Source: an uncultured Fulvivirga sp. (lineage in GTDB: Bacteria > Bacteroidota > Bacteroidia > Cytophagales > Cyclobacteriaceae). From it: DNA of 64,000 nucleotides. The translations under genes were made by a program, and so were the position numbers. The notes beneath the pieces are model-generated. The model did no database searches, was not told the origin of the DNA, and saw only the letters and a list, made by a program, of their open reading frames with translations. The stretch is taken from assembly GCA_947500555.1 (NCBI GenBank), contig CANMSE010000002.1, forward strand, positions 186,001 through 250,000. Direction: 5' to 3'. Shown piece after piece: positions 53,359 to 62,157 of this stretch. Position 1 is the stretch's first letter; each line of letters begins with the position of its first letter.

Positions 53359-54300
53359 TCACTGTATTTTTTTAATAAATGGATGTTGTTCTCCTTTGTT
53401 TAATGAGGGTGTGGCTTGCCTTATTTCATGCACAATTTCTATGCTTTGACGAGCCTCTTCCAATTCGAAGCCTTCCTCTTTTAATATGTTCTCATAGCTC
53501 TTTAAATGCAAGTCTGTAAAACCAGAGCTAAATTCAAGCTCATCGCCATTAATCTCTATCGATCTATAGGTACGCTGATTTCTGTTAGCTATTTCCGTAG
53601 GTAAATGATTTTCATCTATGCTTAAAAACCATCTCACGTTGGCATTCTTAAATCGCAAAGAACCCGACATTGTTTTAGCATCAGCATAGTGTAAGCTGCT
53701 TTTTTCTACATTACCAAATATCCAGGCCAGCATATCAAAAAAATGTACTCCAATATTTGTGGCAATCCCTCCTGATTTATTGATATCTCCTTTCCAGCTA
53801 TAACCATACCAATTTCCCCTTGAGGTAATGTAGGTAAGATCTATATCGTAAACCTGATTTGTATCGGCTTCTACTTTCCTTTTAAGCGCCTCGATATCAG
53901 GATGTAACCTAAGCTGAAGAATATTGTAAATACGTTTTTTCGATTCTTCTTGTATTCTGGCCAGAGCATCAATATTCCAGGGGTTCAGTACCAGTGGCTT
54001 TTCACATATTGCATCCGCACCACGTCTTAAGGCCACTCTTATATGGGCATCATGTAAATAATTAGGTGTGCAAATACTCATATAGTCTAAAGAGATATCG
54101 TTGAATTTGAGTTTTTCTAAATGACGGTCGAACCGTTCAAACTCAGTGAAAAAATCTGAATCAGGGAAATATGAGTCTATAATTCCAACACTATCATTGT
54201 TATCATAAGCAACAATCAGTTTGTTACCAGAATCTTTGATTGCTCTTAAATGCCTGGGGGCGATGTAGCCTGCCACGCCTAGTAATGCAAAGTTTTTCAT
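53359..54300 (-). CDS. Gfo/Idh/MocA oxidoreductase, WbpB/WlbA-like
   Basis: 313 residues. The Rossmann N-terminus (FALLGVAGYIAPRHLRAI), CTPNYLHDAHIRVALRRGAD with CEKPLVLN, and NKSGGIATNIGVHFFDMLAW match UDP-N-acetyl-2-amino-2-deoxyglucuronate dehydrogenase (WbpB/WlbA). It makes the 3-keto sugar that the DegT-like transaminase upstream converts to the 3-amino sugar. It lies 3 bp after the acetyltransferase, so the three enzymes form one pathway operon. Confidence 0.9.
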   Translation of the reverse strand: MKNFALLGVAGYIAPRHLRAIKDSGNKLIVAYDNNDSVGIIDSYFPDSDFFTEFERFDRHLEKLKFNDISLDYMSICTPNYLHDAHIRVALRRGADAICEKPLVLNPWNIDALARIQEESKKRIYNILQLRLHPDIEALKRKVEADTNQVYDIDLTYITSRGNWYGYSWKGDINKSGGIATNIGVHFFDMLAWIFGNVEKSSLHYADAKTMSGSLRFKNANVRWFLSIDENHLPTEIANRNQRTYRSIEINGDELEFSSGFTDLHLKSYENILKEEGFELEEARQSIEIVHEIRQATPSLNKGEQHPFIKKIQ

Positions 54301-54303
54301 TGA

Positions 54304-54891
54304 TTAAATTTTAGATACCTCATCTCCGTGTAACCTATATTTTTCGTCACTTTCAGGGCATGTAGCAATATTATCTCTATCAAAATGTAATTTATGACCA
54401 TACTCGCTCATCCAACCTGTCTGCTTTGCCGGATTACCCACTATCAATGCGTAAGGTTTCACTTCTTTAGTCACCACAGCACCGGCACCAATAAAAGCAA
54501 ATTCACCAATATTGTTGCCACAAATAACTGTTGCATTTGCACCTATTGAAGCTCCCTTTCTTACATGGGTCTTGAGGTACTGTCCTCTCCTATTCACCGC
54601 GCTTCGAGGATTGATCACGTTGGTAAAAACCATAGATGGGCCCAAGAAAACATCATCTTCACAAACTACACCAGTGTAGATAGAAACATTGTTTTGAACT
54701 TTTACATTATTTCCCAAAACTACTTCCGGTGATATTACCACGTTTTGGCCCAGATTGCAATCATTACCAATCTCGGCCTGACTCATGATATGTGAGAAAT
54801 GCCAAATTTTAGTGCCTGCTCCAATGACACAATCGTTATCTATCACTGCCGTGGGGTGCGCGAAATAAGCTTTATCACTCTCAGGGTTCAT
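54304..54891 (-). CDS. Hexapeptide N-acetyltransferase, WbpD/WlbB-like
   Basis: 195 residues of left-handed beta-helix hexapeptide repeats (NDCNLGQNVVISPEVVLGNNVKVQ, GASIGANATVICGNNIGE, split across repeats). The segment ALIVGNPAKQTGWMSEYG is the family ending. It acetylates the 3-amino group made by the neighbouring transaminase, giving a 2,3-diacetamido-2,3-dideoxyuronic acid. It overlaps the transaminase by 11 bp and precedes the oxidoreductase by 3 bp. Confidence 0.9.
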   Translation of the reverse strand: MNPESDKAYFAHPTAVIDNDCVIGAGTKIWHFSHIMSQAEIGNDCNLGQNVVISPEVVLGNNVKVQNNVSIYTGVVCEDDVFLGPSMVFTNVINPRSAVNRRGQYLKTHVRKGASIGANATVICGNNIGEFAFIGAGAVVTKEVKPYALIVGNPAKQTGWMSEYGHKLHFDRDNIATCPESDEKYRLHGDEVSKI

Positions 54892-56005
54892 AGGCTTTTA
54901 TAACATTGGTAATGTAACATAGTGTTTCATCTTTCATCTCTGTATGAATAGGTAACGAAACTACGGAATCTGATAAACTAGTAGCAACAGGCAAATCTAA
55001 TTTATCATTGAAATAAGCTTTTTGCATATGTAGAGGAAGAGGGTAATAAATTTGTACGGGAACACTATTTGCACTCATATACTCAATAAACTTATCTCTA
55101 TCTATTTTCAATTTAATGGTATACTGATGAAATACATGAGTTGAGAAATCACTACGAGTAGGCCCCTGTAACCAGCTTAATTGATCAAGTTGATCATCAT
55201 AGAAGTCGGCCACTTGCTGTCTGGCTGAGGCATACTCATCAAGATATTTAAGCTTGACATTTAGCACAGCTGCCTGTATGGAGTCCAGCCTTGAGTTTAC
55301 TCCTACAAGATCATGATAGTATTTTTTACTCTGCCCATGATTAGCAATCATTCTAATCTTTTTTGACAGGCTTTGATCATTTACTATGAGAGCCCCACCA
55401 TCTCCAAAACAACCTAAGTTTTTTGACGGGAAGAAAGAAGTTGTGCCAATATCTCCGATAGTACCACACTTGGCATAATTATCTAATCCTTGCTGATAAT
55501 TAGCTCCTAGGGCCTGCGCATTATCTTCAATTATTTTTAGAGAATATTTTTTAGCCAGTTCCAGAATTGGACTCATTTCAGCAGATTGACCATACAAATG
55601 GACTGGAACTATGGCTCTGGTATGTGAAGAAATACTACCTTCAATTTTATCTGGATCAATACAGAAAGTATCTGGGTCAACATCGACAAAAATGGGTTTC
55701 AGCCCCAACAGTGCTATTACCTCAGCAGTAGCTACATAGGTGAAGGCTGGCACAATGACTTCGTCACCAGGCTTTAGTTCCAATGCCATCATAGCTATTT
55801 GCAGGGCATCAGTACCATTTCCGCAGCCAATCACTGCATGACAATCAAGGTAAATTTTTAACGATTCTTCAAAATCAGCTACTGACTTGCCTTTGATGAA
55901 GCTTGCATCATCAATCACTCCCTGTATGGCACTATCTATTTCCGATTTTATTTTTTGGTATTGCCCTTTAAGGTCGACCATTGTAATTTTCTCCATGAAA
56001 TTCAT
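54881..56005 (-). CDS. DegT/DnrJ/EryC1-family aminotransferase, WbpE/WlbC-like
   Basis: 374 residues, PLP-dependent. Key segments are VIGCGNGTDALQIAMMALEL, ALGANY with the preceding IIEDNAQ (PLP contacts), SFFPSKNLGCFGDGGALIV with the Schiff-base lysine, and MIANHGQSKKYYHDLVGVNS. It aminates the C3-keto sugar. Three possible starts exist (56005, 55996, 55981); the last has a GGAG ribosome site and gives MVDLKGQYQ, the usual family start. With the genes at 53359 and 54304 it forms the WbpB-D-E set; the preceding UDP-GlcNAc 6-dehydrogenase is not in the window. Confidence 0.92.
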   Translation of the reverse strand: MNFMEKITMVDLKGQYQKIKSEIDSAIQGVIDDASFIKGKSVADFEESLKIYLDCHAVIGCGNGTDALQIAMMALELKPGDEVIVPAFTYVATAEVIALLGLKPIFVDVDPDTFCIDPDKIEGSISSHTRAIVPVHLYGQSAEMSPILELAKKYSLKIIEDNAQALGANYQQGLDNYAKCGTIGDIGTTSFFPSKNLGCFGDGGALIVNDQSLSKKIRMIANHGQSKKYYHDLVGVNSRLDSIQAAVLNVKLKYLDEYASARQQVADFYDDQLDQLSWLQGPTRSDFSTHVFHQYTIKLKIDRDKFIEYMSANSVPVQIYYPLPLHMQKAYFNDKLDLPVATSLSDSVVSLPIHTEMKDETLCYITNVIKAYEP

Positions 56006-56229
56006 TAACTATTTATCATAGATCATTTTTACAGGCAAATTCCTAGAAATTAAGATGACCTACCTTTGTAACAAACTGTAATTGACTAAAAAATACACCT
56101 ATTAAACCTGATATTTCTATAACTATATGTTTTAGCATTTCCATTATCTCATACAAACTTATCCAATTTAGAGTCAAATTCTGGCTTTAGGCCAATGTTC
56201 ATTTCTTCTAGTACATTTGATGGTAAAAT

Positions 56230-57714
56230 ATGGGCATAGTAAGCAAAACGGGATTTAAGTTTTCAATCATTCTTTATATTGGGATAGGTCTCGGCTACAT
56301 CAATACAGTCCTAATTTTCCCTAACATTCTAACGGAAGAGGAATTCGGGCTTACGCGCATACTATTTGCTGCAGGGGCTTTAATAGCACAAATAACACAG
56401 TTAGGAACAGGTAATATCTTAGTGAGGTTTCATCCTTATTTAAAAGATGATACTAAAAATACAACGCTGTCTTTAGGGCTTGGCTTATCATTTTTAGGAG
56501 TGATTATTTCTTCTTTAGTTCTCCTACTTTTTAAAGATCAACTAACAAGTTATTACTCTCAAAACTCTCCCCTCTTTTCGGAATTTTTTTATCTACTCTT
56601 ACCAGTTGTTATTTCACTGATTGCTTACAATCTTTTTGATGCCTACTTAAGAGTACATCTAAAAAATTCGGTTTCTGCATTTTTAAGTAATGTCGCCCTT
56701 CGCATTATTTGGCTAGTAGTTGTTGTGCTTTATAGCTTTAAGTTATTTGATGCGACAACATTTTTATGGGTGTATGTTGGTGGTCAAATATCAATCAGTT
56801 CCATCGCTTTTCTCTATACTCTCTCCTTGGAAAAATTAAATCTTGGTTTTTCCTTTTCTAAGGAGAAAGTTCAAACCCTAAAGAAAATGGCGCGTTATGG
56901 AATAGTCACTATTCTAAGTGGTATTTCACTTCTACTGATCAATAGAATTGATATTGTAATGGTAGGAAGCTACACTGGACTAGCGGATGTGGCTATTTAT
57001 TCCATAGCCCTGTATATGAGTATGGTAATTATGGTTCCAGCACAATCAATATCAAGAACAGCGGCAGTCTTGGTGGCGCAGGCTTTTAAGAATAATGATC
57101 AGGGTATGATCAAAAAGCTTTATCAGAAAACCGCGATCAATCAATTACTTTTTGGTTCATTGGTATTCATCTTAATCACCATAAATTACCAAAGTCTTTT
57201 AAGTTTCTTGCCAGATAATTATTCAGACAGTTTTTATGTGTTTTTCTTTCTTGGCTTAGGAAAAATCATTGACATAGGACTGGGAGTTAATGGAGCTATT
57301 ATACTCAATTCAAAATATTACAAAGTGGATACTATTTTGTCTATTTCACTTCTTGTTTTTTCTATTGGCCTTAAAATTTACCTGATCCCACTGTATGGAA
57401 TAGAAGGTGCTGCGATTTCCACCATGATTGCCCTGATACTGTTCAACTTTTGTAAGTTCCTACTTCTATACTTCAAATTGGATTTAAGCCCTTTTACTAT
57501 TCAGTATTTTTGGCTAGTTGTTTTACTAATAATTTCATTTTTTGGCATGACCCTGCTACCCTATTTTTCCTCAATTTGGATAGACGCACCTGTTAAAAGT
57601 GCGCTCTTCCTGCTAATTACTATTCCAATTATCTATAAGCTCAGAATTTCCACTGAATTCAATGAGATGATTTTAACTGGCCTGTCGATTAGTGGCCTGT
57701 ATAAAAAGCTTTAA
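56230..57714 (+). CDS. Wzx-type polysaccharide flippase (copy 2)
   Basis: 494 residues with about 12-14 helices. It is clearly paralogous to the flippase at 49412-50869 along its whole length (MGIVSKTGFKFSIILYIGIG, LGTGNILVRFHPYLKDD, GKIIDIGLGVNGAIILNSKY). Two flippases of the same family suggest two repeat-unit substrates or a duplicated locus. It is alone on the plus strand, between two minus-strand sugar operons, and its last 26 bp overlap the convergent aminotransferase. Upstream 56006-56229 holds no gene. Confidence 0.92.
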   Translation: MGIVSKTGFKFSIILYIGIGLGYINTVLIFPNILTEEEFGLTRILFAAGALIAQITQLGTGNILVRFHPYLKDDTKNTTLSLGLGLSFLGVIISSLVLLLFKDQLTSYYSQNSPLFSEFFYLLLPVVISLIAYNLFDAYLRVHLKNSVSAFLSNVALRIIWLVVVVLYSFKLFDATTFLWVYVGGQISISSIAFLYTLSLEKLNLGFSFSKEKVQTLKKMARYGIVTILSGISLLLINRIDIVMVGSYTGLADVAIYSIALYMSMVIMVPAQSISRTAAVLVAQAFKNNDQGMIKKLYQKTAINQLLFGSLVFILITINYQSLLSFLPDNYSDSFYVFFFLGLGKIIDIGLGVNGAIILNSKYYKVDTILSISLLVFSIGLKIYLIPLYGIEGAAISTMIALILFNFCKFLLLYFKLDLSPFTIQYFWLVVLLIISFFGMTLLPYFSSIWIDAPVKSALFLLITIPIIYKLRISTEFNEMILTGLSISGLYKKL

Positions 57715-58771
57715 TCGCAGAAATAACATAGTTTACTTCCTGATCTGTCATCTCTGGATAAATAGGGAACGATAAAACTGTAGCCGCCAACTTTTTAGCT
57801 GTAGGTAAGATAGCTGATTTGTATGGCTCCGTTTCGGGCAGCGACTTTGGGTAGTGAATGGCCGTTCTAATTCCTTTCTTTTCTAAATGCTTCTTTAATT
57901 GATCTCTTTTATCGCTTTGAATGACGAATAGATGAAAGGCATCCTCATCAAGATTAACATTAAATTCAAAATACTCTGCTAATCCATCAACATATAGTGT
58001 CGCTATCTGCTTTCTTCTAGCAACCCACTGATTCAAATGCATCAATTTAATTGAGAGCACCGCTGCTTGTAATGTGTCTAGGCGACTGTTTCTTCCTCTA
58101 AGCAAATGTTCATTATGTACAGGCTGTCCGTGATTTGCCAATAGTCTGATTTTTCTTGCTAACGCAGAGTTATTGGTTAACACTGCTCCTGCGTCTCCCA
58201 AAGCTCCCAGGTTTTTGGATGGATAAAAACTATAAGTACTGACCGTACCAGACAACCCCACTTTTTGACCTTTATAAGTTGCCCCATGAGCTTGTGCACA
58301 GTCTTCAATAAGAGCTAAATTTGTGTCTTTTAAAACTTCATTCAGCTCATCCAACCTGCATACATGGCCATAAAGGTGAACTGCTATTACGGCTTTAGTC
58401 TTGTCAGTAATTTTATCTCTAACATCTTCCGGGTCAAGAGTATATTCTGTTTCTAAAACATCTGCAAATACTATCTTTGCTCCAACAGAAGAAACTGCAT
58501 CTGCATCTGCTATCCATGTTAGAGCGGGCACAATCACCTCATCACCTTCACCTATGCCTAATGCTCTTAATGAGAGTTCTATGGCATCCGTACCATTAGC
58601 AACTCCTACACAATATTCTTTTTGACAATATCTGGCAAATTCACTTTCAAATTGCGCAACCTGATCACCACCAACAAATTGACCTTCATTTAATACAGAG
58701 GCAATAGCCGAATCAAGCTCTTTTTTTATAGAGTTATGCTGCCTTTTAAGATTGAAGAATGGGATTTGCAT
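57689..58771 (-). CDS. DegT/DnrJ/EryC1-family sugar aminotransferase
   Basis: 360 residues. PLP motifs: VGVANGTDAIELSLRALGIG, LIEDCAQAHGA and STYSFYPSKNLGALGDAGAV with the lysine. It aminates a keto-sugar nucleotide, producing an amino sugar such as Fuc3N- or Qui4N-type compounds, but the exact product cannot be fixed. It differs from the WbpE-like gene at 54881 (about the same fold, weaker similarity), so a second amino sugar is likely. It lies 6-22 bp from the next glycosyltransferase. Confidence 0.92.
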   Translation of the reverse strand: MQIPFFNLKRQHNSIKKELDSAIASVLNEGQFVGGDQVAQFESEFARYCQKEYCVGVANGTDAIELSLRALGIGEGDEVIVPALTWIADADAVSSVGAKIVFADVLETEYTLDPEDVRDKITDKTKAVIAVHLYGHVCRLDELNEVLKDTNLALIEDCAQAHGATYKGQKVGLSGTVSTYSFYPSKNLGALGDAGAVLTNNSALARKIRLLANHGQPVHNEHLLRGRNSRLDTLQAAVLSIKLMHLNQWVARRKQIATLYVDGLAEYFEFNVNLDEDAFHLFVIQSDKRDQLKKHLEKKGIRTAIHYPKSLPETEPYKSAILPTAKKLAATVLSFPIYPEMTDQEVNYVISAIKAFYTGH

Positions 58772-58777
58772 CTGATT

Positions 58778-60055
58778 TTAAGCAGGTCTAGATGATTTAT
58801 TTAATATATCATTCACTAGGCGTTGTGTTAGTCTTTTTCTTGAGAAACGTAACTTATCACCTGTATTATAGTTACTTCCTTTCGATGACATTAAAGCCCT
58901 TAACTCCTCTAGAAGATTGGTTCTCTCCTGACCAACTACTATTCCTGCACCCATTTCATTAATAATTTTTGCTGCATCACCGTCAGTAGGTCCAAAAGCC
59001 AATATAGGCCTGTCACTTGCCAGATATTCAAATAGTTTTCCCGGAATATGGCCTTTGGCATTCTCTGAATCATTCAATAATAGCAGTAATAAATCTGAAT
59101 CTGCGTAAGCCTGGATCACCTCTTTGTGAGAAATGGAAGAGCGAAGATCTACAATATCGCTCAACACCTCATCCACTTTGATAAAGTCGACTATAGGTTG
59201 CTCTATCATACCATACAGCCGAACTTCTATTTTCTCCTCTGCAGCTATTTCTTTAAGAGCAGGCCACAAGGCTTTTGGATTGCGAAAGTCATTAATCAGC
59301 CCAAAGTGACTTATGATAAACTTCTCATTGTTCTCTTTCCTTTGAACATCTCTGAAATCGTCTTCATCAAAACCGTTTGTAATAACATTGTATTTCCGCT
59401 CATGAATTTCTTTAAACTCTGCAGCCCACGTCTCGCTCACAGTGATTACCTCATCTGCATTTTTAAGTACATTTTTCTCCAATCGCTTATGCTTTGCTCT
59501 CGCCACAGATGACAGCTTGAAGTTATCAAGCATATCCCATTTGCTCCATGGATCTCTAAAATCAGCTACCCACCTGATATCACTTTGTTTCTTTAACCTT
59601 AAACCAATGAGATGCATACTATGCGGAGGCCCTGTTGTAATGACAACATCAATTTCATTACTTCGAATTAAATCATTTAGAAACTTAACAGAAGGCTTTA
59701 TCCAAAATTTACGGGGATCAGGAATGAAGAAATTACCTCTGATCCATAAAGCTAAATTAGTAAGGAGTGATTTTTTCCTTCCGGAAGTAATCAGTCCTTG
59801 TGCAGGAGTTTTTTTGCCACTAACTTTTTCAAATAATTGGTAAGGCTCCCAAATAGGTAATCTGATAACTTCCAGGTCTGTGGACACTTCTGATAGTAAT
59901 GTCTCATCTTGAATATTAAAATCGGGATTTTCGGGTGTAAAAATAATCGGTTCCCAATCAAATTCAGGTAAGTACTTTGCAAACTTTAGCCAGCGTTGCA
60001 CACCCCCTCCTCCACTAGGTGGCCAATAGTATGTTATAATCAAGACCTTTTTCAC
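58778..60055 (-). CDS. Glycosyltransferase, GT-B fold (GT4-like)
   Basis: 425 residues from the GTG at 60055, which gives the standard start (KKVLIITYYWPPSGGGGVQR); a TTG four codons upstream (60067) is an alternative. The GGGGVQRWLKF loop, WVADFRDPWSKWDM, ISHFGLINDFRNPKALWPAL and AKGHIPGKLFEYLASDRPIL are typical of this GT4 subgroup in Bacteroidota surface polysaccharide loci. Donor unknown. It lies 6 bp upstream of the aminotransferase start and is probably co-transcribed with it. Confidence 0.9.
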   Translation of the reverse strand: MKKVLIITYYWPPSGGGGVQRWLKFAKYLPEFDWEPIIFTPENPDFNIQDETLLSEVSTDLEVIRLPIWEPYQLFEKVSGKKTPAQGLITSGRKKSLLTNLALWIRGNFFIPDPRKFWIKPSVKFLNDLIRSNEIDVVITTGPPHSMHLIGLRLKKQSDIRWVADFRDPWSKWDMLDNFKLSSVARAKHKRLEKNVLKNADEVITVSETWAAEFKEIHERKYNVITNGFDEDDFRDVQRKENNEKFIISHFGLINDFRNPKALWPALKEIAAEEKIEVRLYGMIEQPIVDFIKVDEVLSDIVDLRSSISHKEVIQAYADSDLLLLLLNDSENAKGHIPGKLFEYLASDRPILAFGPTDGDAAKIINEMGAGIVVGQERTNLLEELRALMSSKGSNYNTGDKLRFSRKRLTQRLVNDILNKSSRPA

Positions 60056-60085
60056 TCTGTCTGGCAAATATGTCTAATACTGTTG

Positions 60086-60751
60086 TCAATAACGGTAGAA
60101 ACGGGCTAAATAGTAAGGGCTTATACCGATGTAAAACGCTGTAACAATTACAATATTCTTAAGCTGCTGCTTTATTGGACCATGCTTTTCAAATCTTCTG
60201 GAAGAGGTAGTGACCACTTGTTGTAGTCTTTTGAACTTAGTCTTTTTCTTAATCCTTCTAATCATCTCCAGGTCTTCTAAAAGTGGTATTTCTTTAAAGC
60301 CATTCAGCTCATCAAATAATGATTTTCTAATCAATAGCCCCTGATCACCATAGGTGAAAAATGTAAAGTTCAATCTGGTAAACCATGCATAAAATTTTAA
60401 CCAAAATCCTGCTCGGTCAAACTTCATGGTAAAAGCCCCGGCCTTTGTTGACTCAAGTTGTTTGTATATTTCATTCAAAAACTGAGTGTCAAACGAAGTA
60501 TCGGCATGTAGAAAAAGAAGATGCTTATGTTTAGCTTGATCAGCTCCTGCATTCATCTGCTGAGCTCTGCCTCGTTCTGAATGAAGTAATTTCACCTGTT
60601 CAAATTTTTTAACAAGTTGAAGAGTGTTATCGGTACTTCCTCCATCTACCACAATGACTTCCAACCAAGTTCGTGGGTGACTGAAAATCACCTCTAACAA
60701 CTTGGGAATGTAACTTTCCTCATTCAAAGTTGGAATAACGATCGTTAACAT
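60086..60751 (-). CDS. Family 2 glycosyltransferase (TIGR04283-like)
   Basis: 221 residues. The GT-A motifs are MLTIVIPTLNEESYIPKLL, VIVVDGGSTDNTLQLV, RGRAQQMNAGADQA and LLFLHADTSFD. These fit the subfamily TIGR04283 often named for arsenosugar biosynthesis, but many members have unknown roles and nothing nearby is arsenic-related. The conserved FTYGDQGLLIRKSLFDELNG follows. It is short, one catalytic domain with a C-terminal hydrophobic end (YIGISPYYLARFY). It likely belongs to the polysaccharide locus by position. Confidence 0.9.
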   Translation of the reverse strand: MLTIVIPTLNEESYIPKLLEVIFSHPRTWLEVIVVDGGSTDNTLQLVKKFEQVKLLHSERGRAQQMNAGADQAKHKHLLFLHADTSFDTQFLNEIYKQLESTKAGAFTMKFDRAGFWLKFYAWFTRLNFTFFTYGDQGLLIRKSLFDELNGFKEIPLLEDLEMIRRIKKKTKFKRLQQVVTTSSRRFEKHGPIKQQLKNIVIVTAFYIGISPYYLARFYRY

Positions 60752-60826
60752 AAATTCTTAAAAGGAAGTCCAACCATAATCTAAAATCGAGTGTCCTTTT
60801 AACAGAGTCTATTCTCTGTAAACTGA

Positions 60827-60934
60827 ATGAAAAAAATCAACAGATCAACCTTAACCATTCTTGTTGGAATACTGGTTGTTGTTATCATATTAACAAGCAC
60901 AAACCTAATGGCACTCGTTCATCAAAGTTCATGA
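60827..60934 (+). CDS. Possible small membrane protein, 35 residues
   Basis: ATG at 60827, TGA at 60932-60934. The peptide opens with MKKINRST and then has one hydrophobic helix (LTILVGILVVVIILTSTN), ending LMALVHQSS. It sits alone in a 170-bp gap, and its last 13 bp overlap the 3' end of the convergent gene. A basic start with one helix is typical of real small membrane proteins, but no conservation data are available to me. Confidence 0.35.
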   Translation: MKKINRSTLTILVGILVVVIILTSTNLMALVHQSS

Positions 60935-61428
60935 CCCTTTTTATTTAAAATAATATCCTTATGCTCAGTGTTCAATCCTAAATCTTTGATATATCTTCTC
61001 GGAGTAGGTCTATATAATGACATTGTGAATAGCAAAATAACATAGGCAATAATGATAACTCCAGAAGTAGTCAACCACAGACCGAATGCCATAACCGCGC
61101 TTGCAACTCCGACAAGAATGTACCATTTGTTTATCCCTTCATAATACGTGCTTAGCTTAGCGCCTAGTCCTTCTGACTCTTCAGCTCTGTTTTTTTGACG
61201 TTCTACCAACTTAAATCCTCTTAAGACAATTAAACCACTAATTAATGGAACTCCATAACTAATAAGTGTGGTTGATATTCCATCATCAATGATGCCCTTA
61301 AACTCTCTATTCTTAATCTCTAAGAATAACCAGACAAATGGCAGTAGCGGTAAAGCAATGGATGTATTAAATATCAAGCTTAACTTGTTATGAAATTCTT
61401 CGGGCGTTTTAAAGGTTACTTTTTTCAT
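60922..61428 (-). CDS. Hypothetical four-helix membrane protein
   Basis: 168 residues. Membrane helices lie at about 20-38, 50-68, 101-118 and 121-138, with a charged loop between the second and third (RQKNRAEESEGLGAKLST) and a soluble tail (RPTPRRYIKDLGLNTEHKD). I do not recognise a family. It diverges from the TetR regulator gene, 59 bp apart, so it could be a target of that regulator. Confidence 0.7.
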   Translation of the reverse strand: MKKVTFKTPEEFHNKLSLIFNTSIALPLLPFVWLFLEIKNREFKGIIDDGISTTLISYGVPLISGLIVLRGFKLVERQKNRAEESEGLGAKLSTYYEGINKWYILVGVASAVMAFGLWLTTSGVIIIAYVILLFTMSLYRPTPRRYIKDLGLNTEHKDIILNKKGHEL

Positions 61429-61487
61429 AAAGCGTTCAAAACTAGCAAAATACTTCTTTGAGAAACAATTATGAGTATTTTTGTCTA

Positions 61488-62072
61488 ATGGTCGAAGTAG
61501 AAAATTTGAGTAGAAAAGAGCAGGTCATAAGAGCTGCTGCCGCTTTATTCCAAAAGAACGGCTACTCTGCAACCTCTATGCGTGACCTTGCCCATGCTCT
61601 TGGCATTGAAGCCGCAAGCCTTTATTCTCATATCAAGTCCAAAGAAGAGATCTTACAAAGTCTCTGTTTTGATATGGCTACTCAATTCAGAGCATCGTTA
61701 GACAAAGTTGAGAAATCTGATATTTCTTATTCAGAAAAATTAAGAAAGGGTATTCTTGGTCATATTGAAGTAATGGCAAAAGATCTTACTGCTTCCGCTG
61801 TATTTATGAACGAACATCGCTATCTGAGTGAACCCTATTTACGAGATTTTCTGCTTTTAAGGATCAATTACATCAATAGGTTCAAAAAAATTATTGAAGG
61901 CGGAATCAGATCAGGAGAATTTCAAAAGATCGATACGAAATTAGCAGTCATGACCTTGTTTTCATCATTGAACTGGATGCCTAACTGGTTCGATCCTTCC
62001 GGGCTAATGAATCCTAAAGACGTAGGTAATCAATTAGCCGATATGCTAATTGGTGGAATCAAAACCAAATAG
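61488..62072 (+). CDS. TetR-family transcriptional regulator, probably of phenylacetate degradation
   Basis: 194 residues from the ATG at 61488; a TTG ten codons upstream is less likely. The HTH is standard: RKEQVIRAAAALFQKNGYSA, then MRDLAHALGIEAASLYSHIKSKEEIL. The C-terminal ligand domain (LRKGILGHIEVMAKDLTASA) is of the kind found in TetR-type PaaR repressors that bind phenylacetyl-CoA. It precedes paaA by 85 bp on the same strand, which supports control of the paa operon (inference). Confidence 0.88.
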   Translation: MVEVENLSRKEQVIRAAAALFQKNGYSATSMRDLAHALGIEAASLYSHIKSKEEILQSLCFDMATQFRASLDKVEKSDISYSEKLRKGILGHIEVMAKDLTASAVFMNEHRYLSEPYLRDFLLLRINYINRFKKIIEGGIRSGEFQKIDTKLAVMTLFSSLNWMPNWFDPSGLMNPKDVGNQLADMLIGGIKTK

Positions 62073-62081
62073 CTATTTTTG
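62049..62081 (+). promoter_or_regulatory. Possible promoter of the paa operon
   Basis: ATTG at 62049-62052 and TATTTTTG at 62074-62081 (TAnnTTTG type) are separated by 21 bp. The site overlaps the end of the regulator gene and is 76 bp before paaA. The following 60 bp, which include ACGATTGCAG at 62092-62101, could hold the operator. Confidence 0.4.
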
Positions 62082-62157
62082 TTGTTAATCAAACGATTGC
62101 AGCTGACGAATCACATAAGGTCAGTTCAATAGATAATGGCTTTTAAATAAATAAACT

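Noticed and set aside
59442..59843. Antisense open frame inside the glycosyltransferase at 58778-60055
   Set aside because: The minus-strand gene has complete GT4 motifs over this region; the antisense frame is a shadow.
60086..60751. Arsenosugar biosynthesis
   Set aside because: Only the subfamily name of the glycosyltransferase suggests it; no arsenic methylase or related genes are near.
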